Of a DNA stretch of 64,000 nucleotides, positions 45,419 to 54,529 are shown piece by piece. A program made the position numbers and the translations under genes. The notes beneath the pieces were generated by a model, which was not told the origin of the DNA, did not search any database, and saw only the letters and a list, made by a program, of their open reading frames with translations. Origin of the DNA: Martelella sp. HB161492 (GTDB lineage: Bacteria; Pseudomonadota; Alphaproteobacteria; Rhizobiales; Rhizobiaceae); the NCBI RefSeq assembly GCF_013184775.1, contig NZ_JAATVV010000004.1, forward strand, positions 124,001 to 188,000, in the 5' to 3' direction. Position 1 is the stretch's first letter, and each line of letters begins with the position of its first letter.

Positions 45419-45871
45419 TCATGTCGCACTCGCGATCGCCATGGCGATGATGAGATAGCGGCCGACCTTGGCAAGCGCGACAAGGACAAGAAAGGTCGCC
45501 AGCGGCTCACGCAGGACACCCGCCACCACCGTTATCGGATCGCCGATGACAGGCGCCCAGCTCAGCAGCAGCGACCATTTGCCGTAGCGCTGATACCAGC
45601 TCTGCGCGCGCGCCAGCGCCTTCGGGCTAACGGGAAACCAGCGCCGGTCGCGAAATCGCTCGATCCCGCGGCCAAGGCACCAGTTTATCAGAGACCCCAG
45701 TATGTTGCCGATGCTCGCCGTCAGAACGAGCGCCCAGATCGGAAATTTGCCCGCAAGAATGAGGCCGGCCAGCGCCGCCTCCGATTGCATCGGCAGGATG
45801 GTGGCTGCGATCAGCGCGGTCAGAAACAGGCCGGCATAGGCTGCAATTGCACTCATTTTCTGGTAAGCCAT
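45419..45871 (-). CDS. YqaA family membrane protein (VTT/SNARE-associated type)
   Basis: 150 residues with about four hydrophobic segments and the motif IGNILGSLINWCLGRGIERF, typical of YqaA, a small relative of DedA/VTT proteins. The core SWAPVIGDPITVVAGVLRE resembles the DedA re-entrant loop. DedA relatives flip lipids or support envelope integrity; the role of YqaA is unknown. ATG 45856 is an alternative start five codons in. Confidence 0.88.
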   Translation of the reverse strand: MAYQKMSAIAAYAGLFLTALIAATILPMQSEAALAGLILAGKFPIWALVLTASIGNILGSLINWCLGRGIERFRDRRWFPVSPKALARAQSWYQRYGKWSLLLSWAPVIGDPITVVAGVLREPLATFLVLVALAKVGRYLIIAMAIASAT

Positions 45872-46053
45872 TCCGCATGCTGGCCGGGGCTGCAGACTGC
45901 ACCGGCGCCGTCTGAACAGCGCCGGACGTGCGGAGAAGGTTCAGATGTGTTCTCGATCATTGCCGGATCATCCTCTGTCGGGCTGAAGATGGCAAGCTGC
46001 GTTACCGGCAGGCCCGGAAAGCCAGAGACATTTTTGGAGCGGGAATTGGCCTC

Positions 46054-46160
46054 AGAGCGCCGTGCATCCATTCGGATGCACCAAGGACGCTCTAACTGAT
46101 TGAAGCTACGCATCGTTCTTTTCGAAAATCGATTCCGATTTTAGAGCCGATGCGCTAGAG
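46054..46160. repeat. Dispersed two-hairpin repeat, copy C
   Basis: A complete copy. Module 1 is AGAGCGCCGTGCATCC ... GGATGCACCAAGGACGCTCT. A spacer follows. Module 2 is GCATCGTTCTTTTCGAAAATC ... GAGCCGATGCGCTAGAG. It lies immediately after the 3' end of ridA, two bases from its stop codon. Confidence 0.85.
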
Positions 46161-46162
46161 CC

Positions 46163-46552
46163 TCAGGCTGGCCGCCGAGCAACAAGATCGATTTCGATCC
46201 GCGCATCATAGGCAAGCCCCGTCACCCCGACGCAGGTTCTGGCCGGAAGCCGGTCCTGCGGGAAGAAACGCCGGTAGGCCGCATTCATGGCGGCGTAATC
46301 CTCTTTGAAATGCGTGAGATAGACCCGCGCCATCACCACATGTTCCAGCCCGAGCCCGAGCCCGTTCAGCACGGTCTGAAGGTTGGCCATGACATTATTG
46401 GTCTGGGCTTCGATCCCGGCCGGCAAAACGCCCGGCGCTGCGGGCGTATCCGGCATCTGTCCGGTAATGAAGACAAATCCGTCGCTCTCGACGGCATGGC
46501 TGAAGGGAGCGACCGGCTGCGGGCCACCCGCAATCATGTGAAACTGCATCAT
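46163..46552 (-). CDS. RidA family protein
   Basis: 129 residues. The start overlaps the upstream stop (TAATG), so it is coupled to the AraC-amidase fusion gene. The RidA (YjgF/YER057c) signature is clear: ITGQMPDTP near the N-terminus and the Arg of LPARTCVGVTGLA that binds the substrate carboxylate. RidA trimers hydrolyse reactive enamines such as 2-aminoacrylate released by PLP enzymes. It closes the leftward catabolic gene array, whose first gene encodes such a PLP enzyme. Confidence 0.93.
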   Translation of the reverse strand: MMQFHMIAGGPQPVAPFSHAVESDGFVFITGQMPDTPAAPGVLPAGIEAQTNNVMANLQTVLNGLGLGLEHVVMARVYLTHFKEDYAAMNAAYRRFFPQDRLPARTCVGVTGLAYDARIEIDLVARRPA

Positions 46553-48858
46553 TAATCCTTCTCGCTTTCGAATATCGCCTTGCGAATGATCGCGTGAATG
46601 CCCCAATTGCCATCGACAACCTGCGTGACCCCGAAATCAACGGCGGACGACATCACTGCGATCGCCTCGTCTTCGCTCAGTCCGTGGCGCCCCATGAGAA
46701 AACGCCGTGCCTTGCGAAAGGCATCCTTCATGGCAAGGTCAAGCGAGGACTTGGCGTAGACCTCGCCCTGCCCCTTGGCGCCGAACTCGGCCAGATAATC
46801 CGGATGGCTGAAGCCGGTAAGCACCCATTCATCGGGCGTCTCGATCAGGGGGTAGGTCAGATCGGCGAAACGCGCATCGTTCTTGTGCAGGGTAATGCGC
46901 ACCCTGCCCGTCATCGAGCATTCGATTGCGGTCCCGGAGAGCTCGCCGTCGCCCTGTGCGGCATGCGGATCGCCGATCGACACCAGCCCGCCGACGACAG
47001 AGACCGGCAGAAACACGCTTGCTCCTGTGCCAAGCCGCCAATTGTCGAGATTGCCGCCGAAATAGGCTGGCGGCACGGAATCGATGAACTCGCTCTCGCG
47101 CGGGGCCAGCGCGATCACGCCGAAATGCGGCCGCAGCGGAATGCGCGTGCGCCTTAAGGCCAGGTCACAGACCTCCACCGAAGAGCGATCAACCGGCACG
47201 CCGGGATAATCATAGGTGCGGTGGACAACGCCGAACGGATCGGTCTGCGGCGTCCAGCGATAGGAAAACAGCGCCTCGGCAAATCCTTCATCAGGAAAGA
47301 CCTCGAATATGGTGACGTTTTCGCGCTGCTTGGGCTCCTTGACCAGTTCCGAATAATGATATCCCCACCAGGCGGAAACATTGCTGCCGAAACAGCGCCC
47401 GAGCCCGGCCGGACTACGGCTCGGGCGCGGCACCATGTCCTCGATGTGCACTTCGATCACGTCGCCCGGCTTTGCCTCACGCACATAGATCGGCCCGGTG
47501 CAGATATGCACCCCGAACCCCTCACCGGCACCGCGTCCGAAGACCGAGGCGTCGATCGGTCCGGCGCCGCGGCGATCGACCGCCTTCCGCTCCGGGGTCC
47601 AGTGAAACACATCTTCTGCGGCACTGTCGCCGGCAATCATCAGGTCCGGTGCATCGGAAGCGTGCTGCGAGAGCGTTTCGATCTCGACCGTATCGCCCGA
47701 GCTGATCTCCAGCACCGGCGTCAGCGACCGGCTGAAATAGCCCCAGTGAACCCGCGACGCATTGACGGCCAGATGGTGATGCCGGCCGCAATCCACAGTC
47801 TCATTGGCAGCGCCCTCGTCGACGATTGCAACGTGGGTTGCGGGTTTTGACGCGGACTTCTTGCCCGCCAGCGCCTTGACCGGCCAGCCGCGCTGCTCCG
47901 TGCCGGCACTGTCCGCAAATCGATCAAGATATTGCGAGCGAAAGGCGCCGGGCGGCAGCCCGAAACGCTCCTTGAACATGCGACTGAAATTGGCAGCATC
48001 GCCAAAGCCGCAATTATAGGCGACATCGGCGACCGGCAGACGCGTATCGCCCGGCGTCACCAGCGCCGCGCGGGCACGCTGCAGCCGTCGCTCCCGCAGA
48101 TAATGGGCAAAGCTTTCGCCATTCTGCTCAAACAGCTTCTGCAAATAGCGCTCGGAAATGCCCTCCACCCGTGCCACCTTGGCCGCGGTCAGTTCCGCAT
48201 CATGAAGACGTTTCTCGATAGCCAGCGTGATCCGGTTGAACAGCGCGGCAAGGCTTGGCGTTGCTGGCTTGTCCGCCGCCTCCGCCTCCACGACCATGGT
48301 CACGAAAAGATCGGCGATAAACTGCTCAAGCGATTGCCATTCCGCATTGGAAAGGCGTTCCATTTCGGCAACGGCACTTTCCATCGCGCGGATGAAGACC
48401 GCCGCCAGGCCGGCACTGTCGAAACAGCGCGGATCCGAGAACGGCACCCAGGCTGCACCGCGCCGCTGCAGCACCGCATCCGAAATCGCAAAGACGGCCG
48501 TGCGCACATTGGTGGCAAACCGCGCTTCCCAGGGACGATCCATCTGCAGCACGACGAGCTGGCCGGCACTGACCTCCCGTGTCAGACCGTCGCTCATCAC
48601 CTCGAGGCTCTCATCAAGCGGGATGATGCCCATCAGCATGCGGCTGCGCTTGGGAATGCATGACAGGATCTGTGAGCCCGCCACCAGACGGCCGACAATA
48701 ACGCCATCACCATCGCCACGCAGGACCGCATTGGAATAGCTGTCCCGGGCGCCATCAAGACGGACCGAATGCAGATTGAATTCAGCCAGCAACGCACGCC
48801 ACGCTTCGCTGCGAACATCCTGCGGATATGACTCGGCTATGAATTGCCTGACATTCAT
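46552..48858 (-). CDS. AraC-type regulator fused to acetamidase/formamidase
   Basis: 768 residues from ATG 48858; ATG 48957, overlapping the upstream gene by 10 bases with a GGAAGAG site, is an alternative. Residues 1-200 look like an AraC sensor domain. Residues 205-310 are a complete AraC/XylS double HTH (TAAKVARVEGISERYLQKLFE ... VAYNCGFGDAANFSRMFKERFG). After a linker (311-365), residues 366-768 are a full FmdA/AmdA amidase domain (VHWGYFSRSLTPVLEISSGD ... WTPQTDPFGVVH), similar to the product of the gene upstream. There is no frameshift or stop between the parts. It might sense the amide it hydrolyses; this is inference. Confidence 0.9.
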   Translation of the reverse strand: MNVRQFIAESYPQDVRSEAWRALLAEFNLHSVRLDGARDSYSNAVLRGDGDGVIVGRLVAGSQILSCIPKRSRMLMGIIPLDESLEVMSDGLTREVSAGQLVVLQMDRPWEARFATNVRTAVFAISDAVLQRRGAAWVPFSDPRCFDSAGLAAVFIRAMESAVAEMERLSNAEWQSLEQFIADLFVTMVVEAEAADKPATPSLAALFNRITLAIEKRLHDAELTAAKVARVEGISERYLQKLFEQNGESFAHYLRERRLQRARAALVTPGDTRLPVADVAYNCGFGDAANFSRMFKERFGLPPGAFRSQYLDRFADSAGTEQRGWPVKALAGKKSASKPATHVAIVDEGAANETVDCGRHHHLAVNASRVHWGYFSRSLTPVLEISSGDTVEIETLSQHASDAPDLMIAGDSAAEDVFHWTPERKAVDRRGAGPIDASVFGRGAGEGFGVHICTGPIYVREAKPGDVIEVHIEDMVPRPSRSPAGLGRCFGSNVSAWWGYHYSELVKEPKQRENVTIFEVFPDEGFAEALFSYRWTPQTDPFGVVHRTYDYPGVPVDRSSVEVCDLALRRTRIPLRPHFGVIALAPRESEFIDSVPPAYFGGNLDNWRLGTGASVFLPVSVVGGLVSIGDPHAAQGDGELSGTAIECSMTGRVRITLHKNDARFADLTYPLIETPDEWVLTGFSHPDYLAEFGAKGQGEVYAKSSLDLAMKDAFRKARRFLMGRHGLSEDEAIAVMSSAVDFGVTQVVDGNWGIHAIIRKAIFESEKD

Positions 48859-48947
48859 CCTTTCATCCGTGCTGCTGGTGATCGACGCCTCATGAGCGTC
48901 GATCGGATCATACTGCACGCGCGAAGAGTGAAAAGCCAGTCCCGGTC

Positions 48948-50189
48948 TCAAGAGCATGAAAAAAGGCTCTTCCGGATTGAGCCGGTCACACCCCAATTGG
49001 CATCGACCACCTGGGTTACCGAGAAATCGGCGGCAATCGACATCAGCGAAATCGCCTCGTCTTCCGTCAGATCATGCACCGTCATCAAGAAGCGGCGCAG
49101 CTTCCTGAAGGCGTCGCGCATGGCATTATCGAGGCTTGAGCTGGTGAGGATCTCATATTGATGATTGGCGCCGAGCTCGGCGAGATAGTTGGTGACGCTG
49201 AAACCGAACACCGCCCAGACATCATCATTTTCCAGCAGCGGATGGGTGAGCCCTTCCATGATGGTTCCGGCAAGATCGCTCTTCTTGTGCAGGATGAACT
49301 CGAACTTGCCGGTCATCGAGATCTCGACCGCCGTGCCGGAAAGCTCGCTGTCGCCCTGGGTCGCATGGGCATCGCCGACCGAGAACATCGCGCCGGCCAC
49401 CGAGACCGGATAGAACATTCTGACGCCCTTGGTGATGCGCCAGTCATCCATATTGCCGCCGGTATAGCTCGGCGGAATGGTGCTGACGAAATCGGCCTCT
49501 GCGGGTGCCAGCCCCATCGTGCCGAAATGCAGACGCGCAGGCACGCTAATGCCCTTCAGAACATCCTGCTTCTTCGTGATCGTCGCATGGTCGACATGGA
49601 CGCCGGGATAGTCGATCACGGGATGGACGACGCCGTCGGGATCAGTCTGCGGAGTCCAGACATAGGAATAGACGGCAGAAACATGCGCCGGTTCGGACAT
49701 GTTGAGTTCATAGATCGTCACGACTTCGCGCGGCTTCGGCTCTTCAATCAGGTCCTGATACTGAAAGCCCCAGTTCGCCGAAGGGTTGGAACCGAAGAAA
49801 CGCCCTTCGAATTCCGGATTGGCGCTTGGCCGGGGATAGATATCGAGAATGCGAACTTCCAGCACATCGCCAGGTTCGGCACCATCAATGGCGATCGGTC
49901 CGGTAAGCAGATGCACGCCCAGCCCCTCGCCCGGGCCATGCTCGAAAGGACCGCTGTCGGGACCTGCACCACGTCTGGAAACAGCTTTTTCCGTACTGGT
50001 CCAGCGATAGATCGCTTCGGCTTCCTCATCACCTTTGATCATCCGCTCATAATCATCATTGGCGTGATGGGTGATCGTGTCGATCGTGGCGGTATCGCCG
50101 GATCGCAGGGTCAGGACAGGCTCGATGGTCTTGCTGAAATAGCCCCAGTGCACCGTTTCGGGCCTGGCCGGCAATTTGTAATGCGTCAT
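48948..50189 (-). CDS. Acetamidase/formamidase family protein
   Basis: 413 residues from ATG 50189, which has GGAGAGAAGA just upstream; the in-frame ATG at 50201 sits inside that site. It spans the whole FmdA_AmdA family (VHWGYFSKTIEPVLTLRSGD near the start, RRGAGPDSGPFEHGPGEG, GDAHATQGDSELSGTAVE). Such enzymes hydrolyse short amides to the acid and ammonia. It is paralogous along its length to the amidase half of the next gene. It lies 30 bases downstream of the fused ABC gene. Confidence 0.93.
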   Translation of the reverse strand: MTHYKLPARPETVHWGYFSKTIEPVLTLRSGDTATIDTITHHANDDYERMIKGDEEAEAIYRWTSTEKAVSRRGAGPDSGPFEHGPGEGLGVHLLTGPIAIDGAEPGDVLEVRILDIYPRPSANPEFEGRFFGSNPSANWGFQYQDLIEEPKPREVVTIYELNMSEPAHVSAVYSYVWTPQTDPDGVVHPVIDYPGVHVDHATITKKQDVLKGISVPARLHFGTMGLAPAEADFVSTIPPSYTGGNMDDWRITKGVRMFYPVSVAGAMFSVGDAHATQGDSELSGTAVEISMTGKFEFILHKKSDLAGTIMEGLTHPLLENDDVWAVFGFSVTNYLAELGANHQYEILTSSSLDNAMRDAFRKLRRFLMTVHDLTEDEAISLMSIAADFSVTQVVDANWGVTGSIRKSLFSCS

Positions 50190-50219
50190 TCTTCTCTCCA
50201 TTCAAAGTGTTCGTGCCGC

Positions 50220-51836
50220 TCAGCCGGGCTGGCCGTTCTCTTCGCTGACAATCTGCAGGAATTGCTGCGTGCGCGGATTTTTCGGGCGCGAGAGCATCTC
50301 GCCCGCCCGCCCCTGCTCAACGATCGCGCCTTCGGCCAGGAAAACCGCCCGATCGGCGACATCCTGGGCGAAGCCGAGCTGGTGGGTTGAGATCAGCATG
50401 GTGAGGCCGTCCTCGACGGCGAGCCGGCGGATAACATCAAGCACCTCGCTGACAAGTTCGGGATCAAGCGCGGAGGTCGGCTCATCCAGAAGCAGGATTG
50501 CCGGATTGGGTGCCAGCGCCCGGGCAATGGCGACACGCTGCTGCTGTCCGCCGGACATGTGACGCGGCAAGGCATCGGCGCGATGCGACAGGCCGACCCG
50601 TTCGAGCAGTTCGTCGGCCCGCCGGTTCGCCTCGCTGCGCGACAGCCCCTGAACCCAGCGCAACGGTCCGGCCACGTTCTCGCGGGCCGTGAGATGGCCG
50701 AAAAGATTGAAATTCTGAAACACCATGCCGACGCCGACCGACGCCCGCGCATCGGCGATGGCACCCTGTGACAGCGAACGCCCGCGCCCATCAACGCCGA
50801 TCGACTGGTCGATCACCCGGATTGAGCCACTGTCCCAGGTTTCGAGATGATTGATACAGCGCAGAAGCGTGCTCTTGCCTGATCCGCTCGGTCCGAGAAG
50901 CGCGACCACCTCACCGAGCCGCACATCCAGATCCAGCGAATTGAGAACGGCCTGCCCCGAATAGCTCTTGTGCAGGCCGCGGATCTCCACCGCGATCCGG
51001 TTTTTCTCAAGCGCGCTCCAGCGCTTGTCGTGATCGATCACTCGGATAGGCCTGACGAGGTACTCCGGCGCCGGTTCGGGCGCGGTGTCAGCGTCAGCCA
51101 CCGCGGCCGCACCCGGCGCGACAACCGCCACAGCCGGCTGCTCGGCCCGGCGCCACGGGATCAGCCGTGTCAACCGCGTCTTCGGATCCGCATCGAGATC
51201 GAGCACCGCCTCGACAATCAGCTGAATGAGCGCGATCGCGCCGGTCAGAACCAGATACATCAGGCCGGAAGCAAAGAAGATCGAGAAGAAGTCGAAGGTC
51301 GACGAGGCAAGCTGGGTCGAACGCAGTGTCAGTTCCTGCACCGAGACGACGGAGGCCAAAGAGGAATTCTTCAATGCGCTGACAGCCTCGTTGCCAAGCG
51401 CCGGCACCATGGTGCGGAAGGCCTGGGGCACAACGATGCGAACCATGATCGCCAGCGGCCGCATGCCCAGCGCCTGACCGGCAGCGATCTGGCCGCGATC
51501 AACAGCGATGATATTGGCGCGGATGATCTCGGCAATGAAAGGCGCTTCATTGAGCGCCAGCGCCAACCCGGCGGCTTCGATCGCGGTCAGCTTGATGCCG
51601 ATCATCGGCAGTGCATTGTAGCAGAAGATCATCTGCAGGATCAGCGGCGTGCCGCGAAAGATAATGGCATAGGCCCGCGCGAAAATGGCGAGCGGCCGGT
51701 AGCGCCCCAGCTGCATGGCCGAAAGCACGATCCCCATGACCGTGCCGCCGGCAAGGCCAAGAACCGTGATCAGCAGCGTGTAGATAATCCCGGTCACCAG
51801 ATAGGGCTGGGTCAGGTAATGAATAAATAGATCCAT
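50220..51836 (-). CDS. Amino-acid ABC transporter, fused permease and ATPase
   Basis: 538 residues from ATG 51836 (GAGAGG upstream). Residues 1-225 are a HisM/GlnP-type permease: several membrane helices and the coupling loop AGQALGMRPLAIMVRIVVPQAFRTMVPALGNE. A Pro/Ala-rich linker (about 235-275) follows. Residues 285-530 are a GlnQ-type ATPase with Walker A GPSGSGKST (about 313-321), signature MSGGQQQR and Walker B AILLLDEPTSALD. Such polar amino-acid importers usually have separate chains. The partner binding protein gene is immediately upstream. Confidence 0.94.
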   Translation of the reverse strand: MDLFIHYLTQPYLVTGIIYTLLITVLGLAGGTVMGIVLSAMQLGRYRPLAIFARAYAIIFRGTPLILQMIFCYNALPMIGIKLTAIEAAGLALALNEAPFIAEIIRANIIAVDRGQIAAGQALGMRPLAIMVRIVVPQAFRTMVPALGNEAVSALKNSSLASVVSVQELTLRSTQLASSTFDFFSIFFASGLMYLVLTGAIALIQLIVEAVLDLDADPKTRLTRLIPWRRAEQPAVAVVAPGAAAVADADTAPEPAPEYLVRPIRVIDHDKRWSALEKNRIAVEIRGLHKSYSGQAVLNSLDLDVRLGEVVALLGPSGSGKSTLLRCINHLETWDSGSIRVIDQSIGVDGRGRSLSQGAIADARASVGVGMVFQNFNLFGHLTARENVAGPLRWVQGLSRSEANRRADELLERVGLSHRADALPRHMSGGQQQRVAIARALAPNPAILLLDEPTSALDPELVSEVLDVIRRLAVEDGLTMLISTHQLGFAQDVADRAVFLAEGAIVEQGRAGEMLSRPKNPRTQQFLQIVSEENGQPG

Positions 51837-51911
51837 GGTGCCTCTCGGCATAAAAGGAGAAGAGGACCGACCGGTGCATCAGCAGCCGGCCGGTTTTCTT
51901 TTGAAAGGAGA

Positions 51912-52829
51912 TCAGTCCGCCAGAACGAGCTTGGGCTCTTCGATCTGATCAGCAGGCAGGTTCCACTTGGTCATCATTTCGGCCTGCATGCCGCTCTTCT
52001 GGATCTCCGTCAGCGCTGCCATGACGGCGTCGCGGAAATCGGTATTGCCACGCGGAACGGCAATGCCGACCGAATAGGGAAGCGTCACAGCCGTCGCCTT
52101 CTCCAGCTTGTCGGGATAAGCGGCAACGGCACCGTCAACCGTGTTCGCATCATTGATATAGGTGTCTGCGCGGCCCGACAGGATCGCCTGAATGCAGTTG
52201 GCATTGTTGTCGTAGAGCTGGATTTCCGGCGCAGGCTTGCCAGCGGCCTGGCATTCTGCGGCAAGCGCCTGAATGAGCGGCACTTCCACATAGCCGGTAT
52301 TTTCCGCAGCCGTGGTACCGCACATGGAAGTGTTGATGCCATCGATATTCTTCGGATTGCCCTTGGCAACCAGAACGCCATCAAACACCTTCAGATAGGT
52401 GACGAAATCCGCCGCCTTGGCGCGCTCCTTCGTGGCATAGATGTCGGAGATGACGATGTCGGCCTGACCGGCCTCAAGCGTCGTCAGAAGCGCGGCGAAG
52501 GTGACCGGCTTGTAAGTGAGGCTGAAGCCAAGGCAATCGCCGATTGCTTCACCGAGATCGATGTCAAAACCGATATATTTGTTCGGGTCGTTCGGGTCGA
52601 GCGCCTCATAGCCCGGCGTATGCGGGTTCACGGCATTGACGAGGGTCTTGCCCTTCAGATCCGGATATTTTGCCTGCAGATCGGCGCAGGCGGCCGGCAT
52701 TTCGGCATGCGCCTCAGAGACTGGCGCAACCGAAGCCAGGCCGAGCGATGCGATGAACATTTGCGCTGCAAAACCGAGACCCAGCCAGTTCCGGCGAATG
52801 AATGTCTTTCCAGTGTCTGTTTGTTTCAT
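51912..52829 (-). CDS. Amino-acid ABC transporter substrate-binding protein (family 3)
   Basis: 305 residues from ATG 52829 (GGAGCGGGAA upstream). An N-terminal export signal ends AEAHA or nearby; the preceding RRNWLGLGF is twin-arginine-like, so Tat or Sec export is possible. The solute-binding family 3 features include GFDIDLGEAIGDCLG and ADIVISDIYATKERA. Four cysteines may form disulfides. It feeds the fused permease-ATPase, whose start lies 75 bases downstream. The ligand is unknown. Confidence 0.93.
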   Translation of the reverse strand: MKQTDTGKTFIRRNWLGLGFAAQMFIASLGLASVAPVSEAHAEMPAACADLQAKYPDLKGKTLVNAVNPHTPGYEALDPNDPNKYIGFDIDLGEAIGDCLGFSLTYKPVTFAALLTTLEAGQADIVISDIYATKERAKAADFVTYLKVFDGVLVAKGNPKNIDGINTSMCGTTAAENTGYVEVPLIQALAAECQAAGKPAPEIQLYDNNANCIQAILSGRADTYINDANTVDGAVAAYPDKLEKATAVTLPYSVGIAVPRGNTDFRDAVMAALTEIQKSGMQAEMMTKWNLPADQIEEPKLVLAD

Positions 52830-53145
52830 TTCCCGCTCCATGTTTTCTGGACACTGCGGCCACCCGCAGCAATCATCCGAGCATAGGAGCAGTCAGCGCC
52901 GGGACTGTTGTCCACTGGCGCACTCATTATTGTCATCCGTTACATCGACGCGATGAGATATGCTGAATTTGACTATTTTATTTGCAGATAATACGCATTT
53001 TTTGAGCAATTGCGAAATTTATATGCTTCTCAGCCATATCGGCATCCATAGCAGCAGAAAGCAATATGACGTAGGATGCCGCGACGCATCATACCGGCTC
53101 AGCGGATGGCACCCCGGCTGGCGCGACACCAAAACGGCACCGGAA
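52830..53145. other. Intergenic region splitting the leftward array
   Basis: About 315 bases between the two ABC systems. The stretch from about 52955 to 53050 is AT-rich and could hold a promoter for the downstream half, making the array two transcripts. No gene or named operator was recognised. Confidence 0.45.
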
Positions 53146-53874
53146 TCAGTGTGAAACGATCTTGGACAGAAAGTCCCGGGCCCGCTCGCTTTCCGGCGCA
53201 GAGAAGAAACGCTCCGTCGGCCGGTCCTCGACGATCCGGCCTGCGTCCATGAAGACCACGCGGTCAGCGACACGGCGGGCAAAGCCCATTTCATGGGTGA
53301 CGACCATCATCGTCATGCCGTCTTTGGCCAGTGCGACCATGACTTCCAGCACCTCGTTGATCATTTCCGGATCGAGCGCCGAGGTCGGCTCGTCAAACAG
53401 CATGGCATCCGGATCCATCGCCAGCGCCCGGCAGATGGCGACGCGCTGCTGCTGGCCACCGGAAAGCTGGGCCGGATACTTGTCGATCTGGGCTGAAAGG
53501 CCAACCCGCTCCAGAAGCGCCTCGGCCTTGGCATTGGCCTCTGCCCGCGAGCGCCCGAGCACTTTCATCGGCGCAAGGCAGAGGTTTTCGCGCACGCTCA
53601 TATGCGGATAGAGCTCGAAATGCTGGAACACCATGCCGATCTTGGCGCGCAGCCTGACCAGATTGGTCTTGCGGTCGGTGACCTCGGTGCCCTCGACCCG
53701 GATCGAACCGTCGCCGATGCTCTCAAGCCCGTTGACGCATTTGATCAGCGTCGACTTGCCCGAGCCCGATGGCCCGCAGACCACGACAACCTCGCCCTTT
53801 TTCACCGAGGTCGAGCAGTCCTGCAAGACCTGGAACGTGCCGTACCACTTGTTGACATTTTCGATTTCTATCAT
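53146..53874 (-). CDS. Amino-acid ABC transporter ATPase (GltL/GlnQ type)
   Basis: 242 residues. The ATG at 53874 overlaps the permease stop (ATGA); the open frame runs further upstream through the permease in another frame, but that extension is not coding. Walker A GPSGSGKST is near 34-42, signature LSGGQQQR near 135, Walker B AMLFDEPTSALDPE and the His switch VVTHEMGFA. It energises import by the Glt-type system encoded just upstream. Confidence 0.96.
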   Translation of the reverse strand: MIEIENVNKWYGTFQVLQDCSTSVKKGEVVVVCGPSGSGKSTLIKCVNGLESIGDGSIRVEGTEVTDRKTNLVRLRAKIGMVFQHFELYPHMSVRENLCLAPMKVLGRSRAEANAKAEALLERVGLSAQIDKYPAQLSGGQQQRVAICRALAMDPDAMLFDEPTSALDPEMINEVLEVMVALAKDGMTMMVVTHEMGFARRVADRVVFMDAGRIVEDRPTERFFSAPESERARDFLSKIVSH

Positions 53875-54527
53875 GAGGAGCGCCCCTTCTGGAGATGGCG
53901 AACGGCAAGCGAGCCGGAAAAGCAGATGACGAAATAGACAAGCGCCGCAAAGACATACATCTCGACCAGACGCCCTTCCGAACGCGCGACGATGGATGCC
54001 GTGGTCATGAAATCCCTGAGGCTGACGACAAAGACAAGGCTGGTATCCTGAAACAGCACGATCCCTTGTGTCAAAAGGATCGGGATCATGTTGCGAAAGG
54101 CCTGCGGCAGCACGATGTAGCGCTGGATCTGCCAGTAGTTGAGGCCGGAGGCCTGACCGGCATGGACCTGGCCGCTGCGCACCGACTGGATGCCGGCGCG
54201 GATGATTTCCGAATAATAGGCCGCCTCGAACAAAGTGAAGGCGATCAGCGCCGAGTAGAACGAGCCGATCGGCCGGCCAAGGGCGAGCGGCACCAGGAAA
54301 TAGAACCAGAAGATCACCAGGATCAGCGGGATCGAACGGATCAGGTTCACATAGGTTGCCGCCAGCAACGAAACCGGCCTCGATGTTGACAGCCGCATCA
54401 GCGCAAGGCCGGCGCCGAGGACGATGCCGCCGACGATCACCAGAAAGGTGAGCCAAAGCGACAGCGCCAGACCGCGGGCGAGGAAGGGCAGATTATCGGC
54501 GATGACGCCGAAATCGAAATCCGACAT
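53871..54527 (-). CDS. Amino-acid ABC transporter permease (GltK type)
   Basis: 218 residues with five or six membrane helices and the ATPase-coupling loop AGQASGLNYWQIQRYIVLPQAFRNMIPILLTQ. The LRSIP-like segment NLIRSIPLILVIFWFYFLVP is typical of glutamate/aspartate permeases. It overlaps the ATPase gene by 4 bases and follows the other permease by 2 bases. Confidence 0.95.
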   Translation of the reverse strand: MSDFDFGVIADNLPFLARGLALSLWLTFLVIVGGIVLGAGLALMRLSTSRPVSLLAATYVNLIRSIPLILVIFWFYFLVPLALGRPIGSFYSALIAFTLFEAAYYSEIIRAGIQSVRSGQVHAGQASGLNYWQIQRYIVLPQAFRNMIPILLTQGIVLFQDTSLVFVVSLRDFMTTASIVARSEGRLVEMYVFAALVYFVICFSGSLAVRHLQKGRSS

Positions 54528-54529
54528 GG

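Noticed and set aside
53875-54456. Upstream extension of the Glt-type ATPase frame
   Set aside because: It overlaps the permease in another frame. The ATPase homology starts at the ATG at 53874, which overlaps the permease stop as expected for coupled genes.
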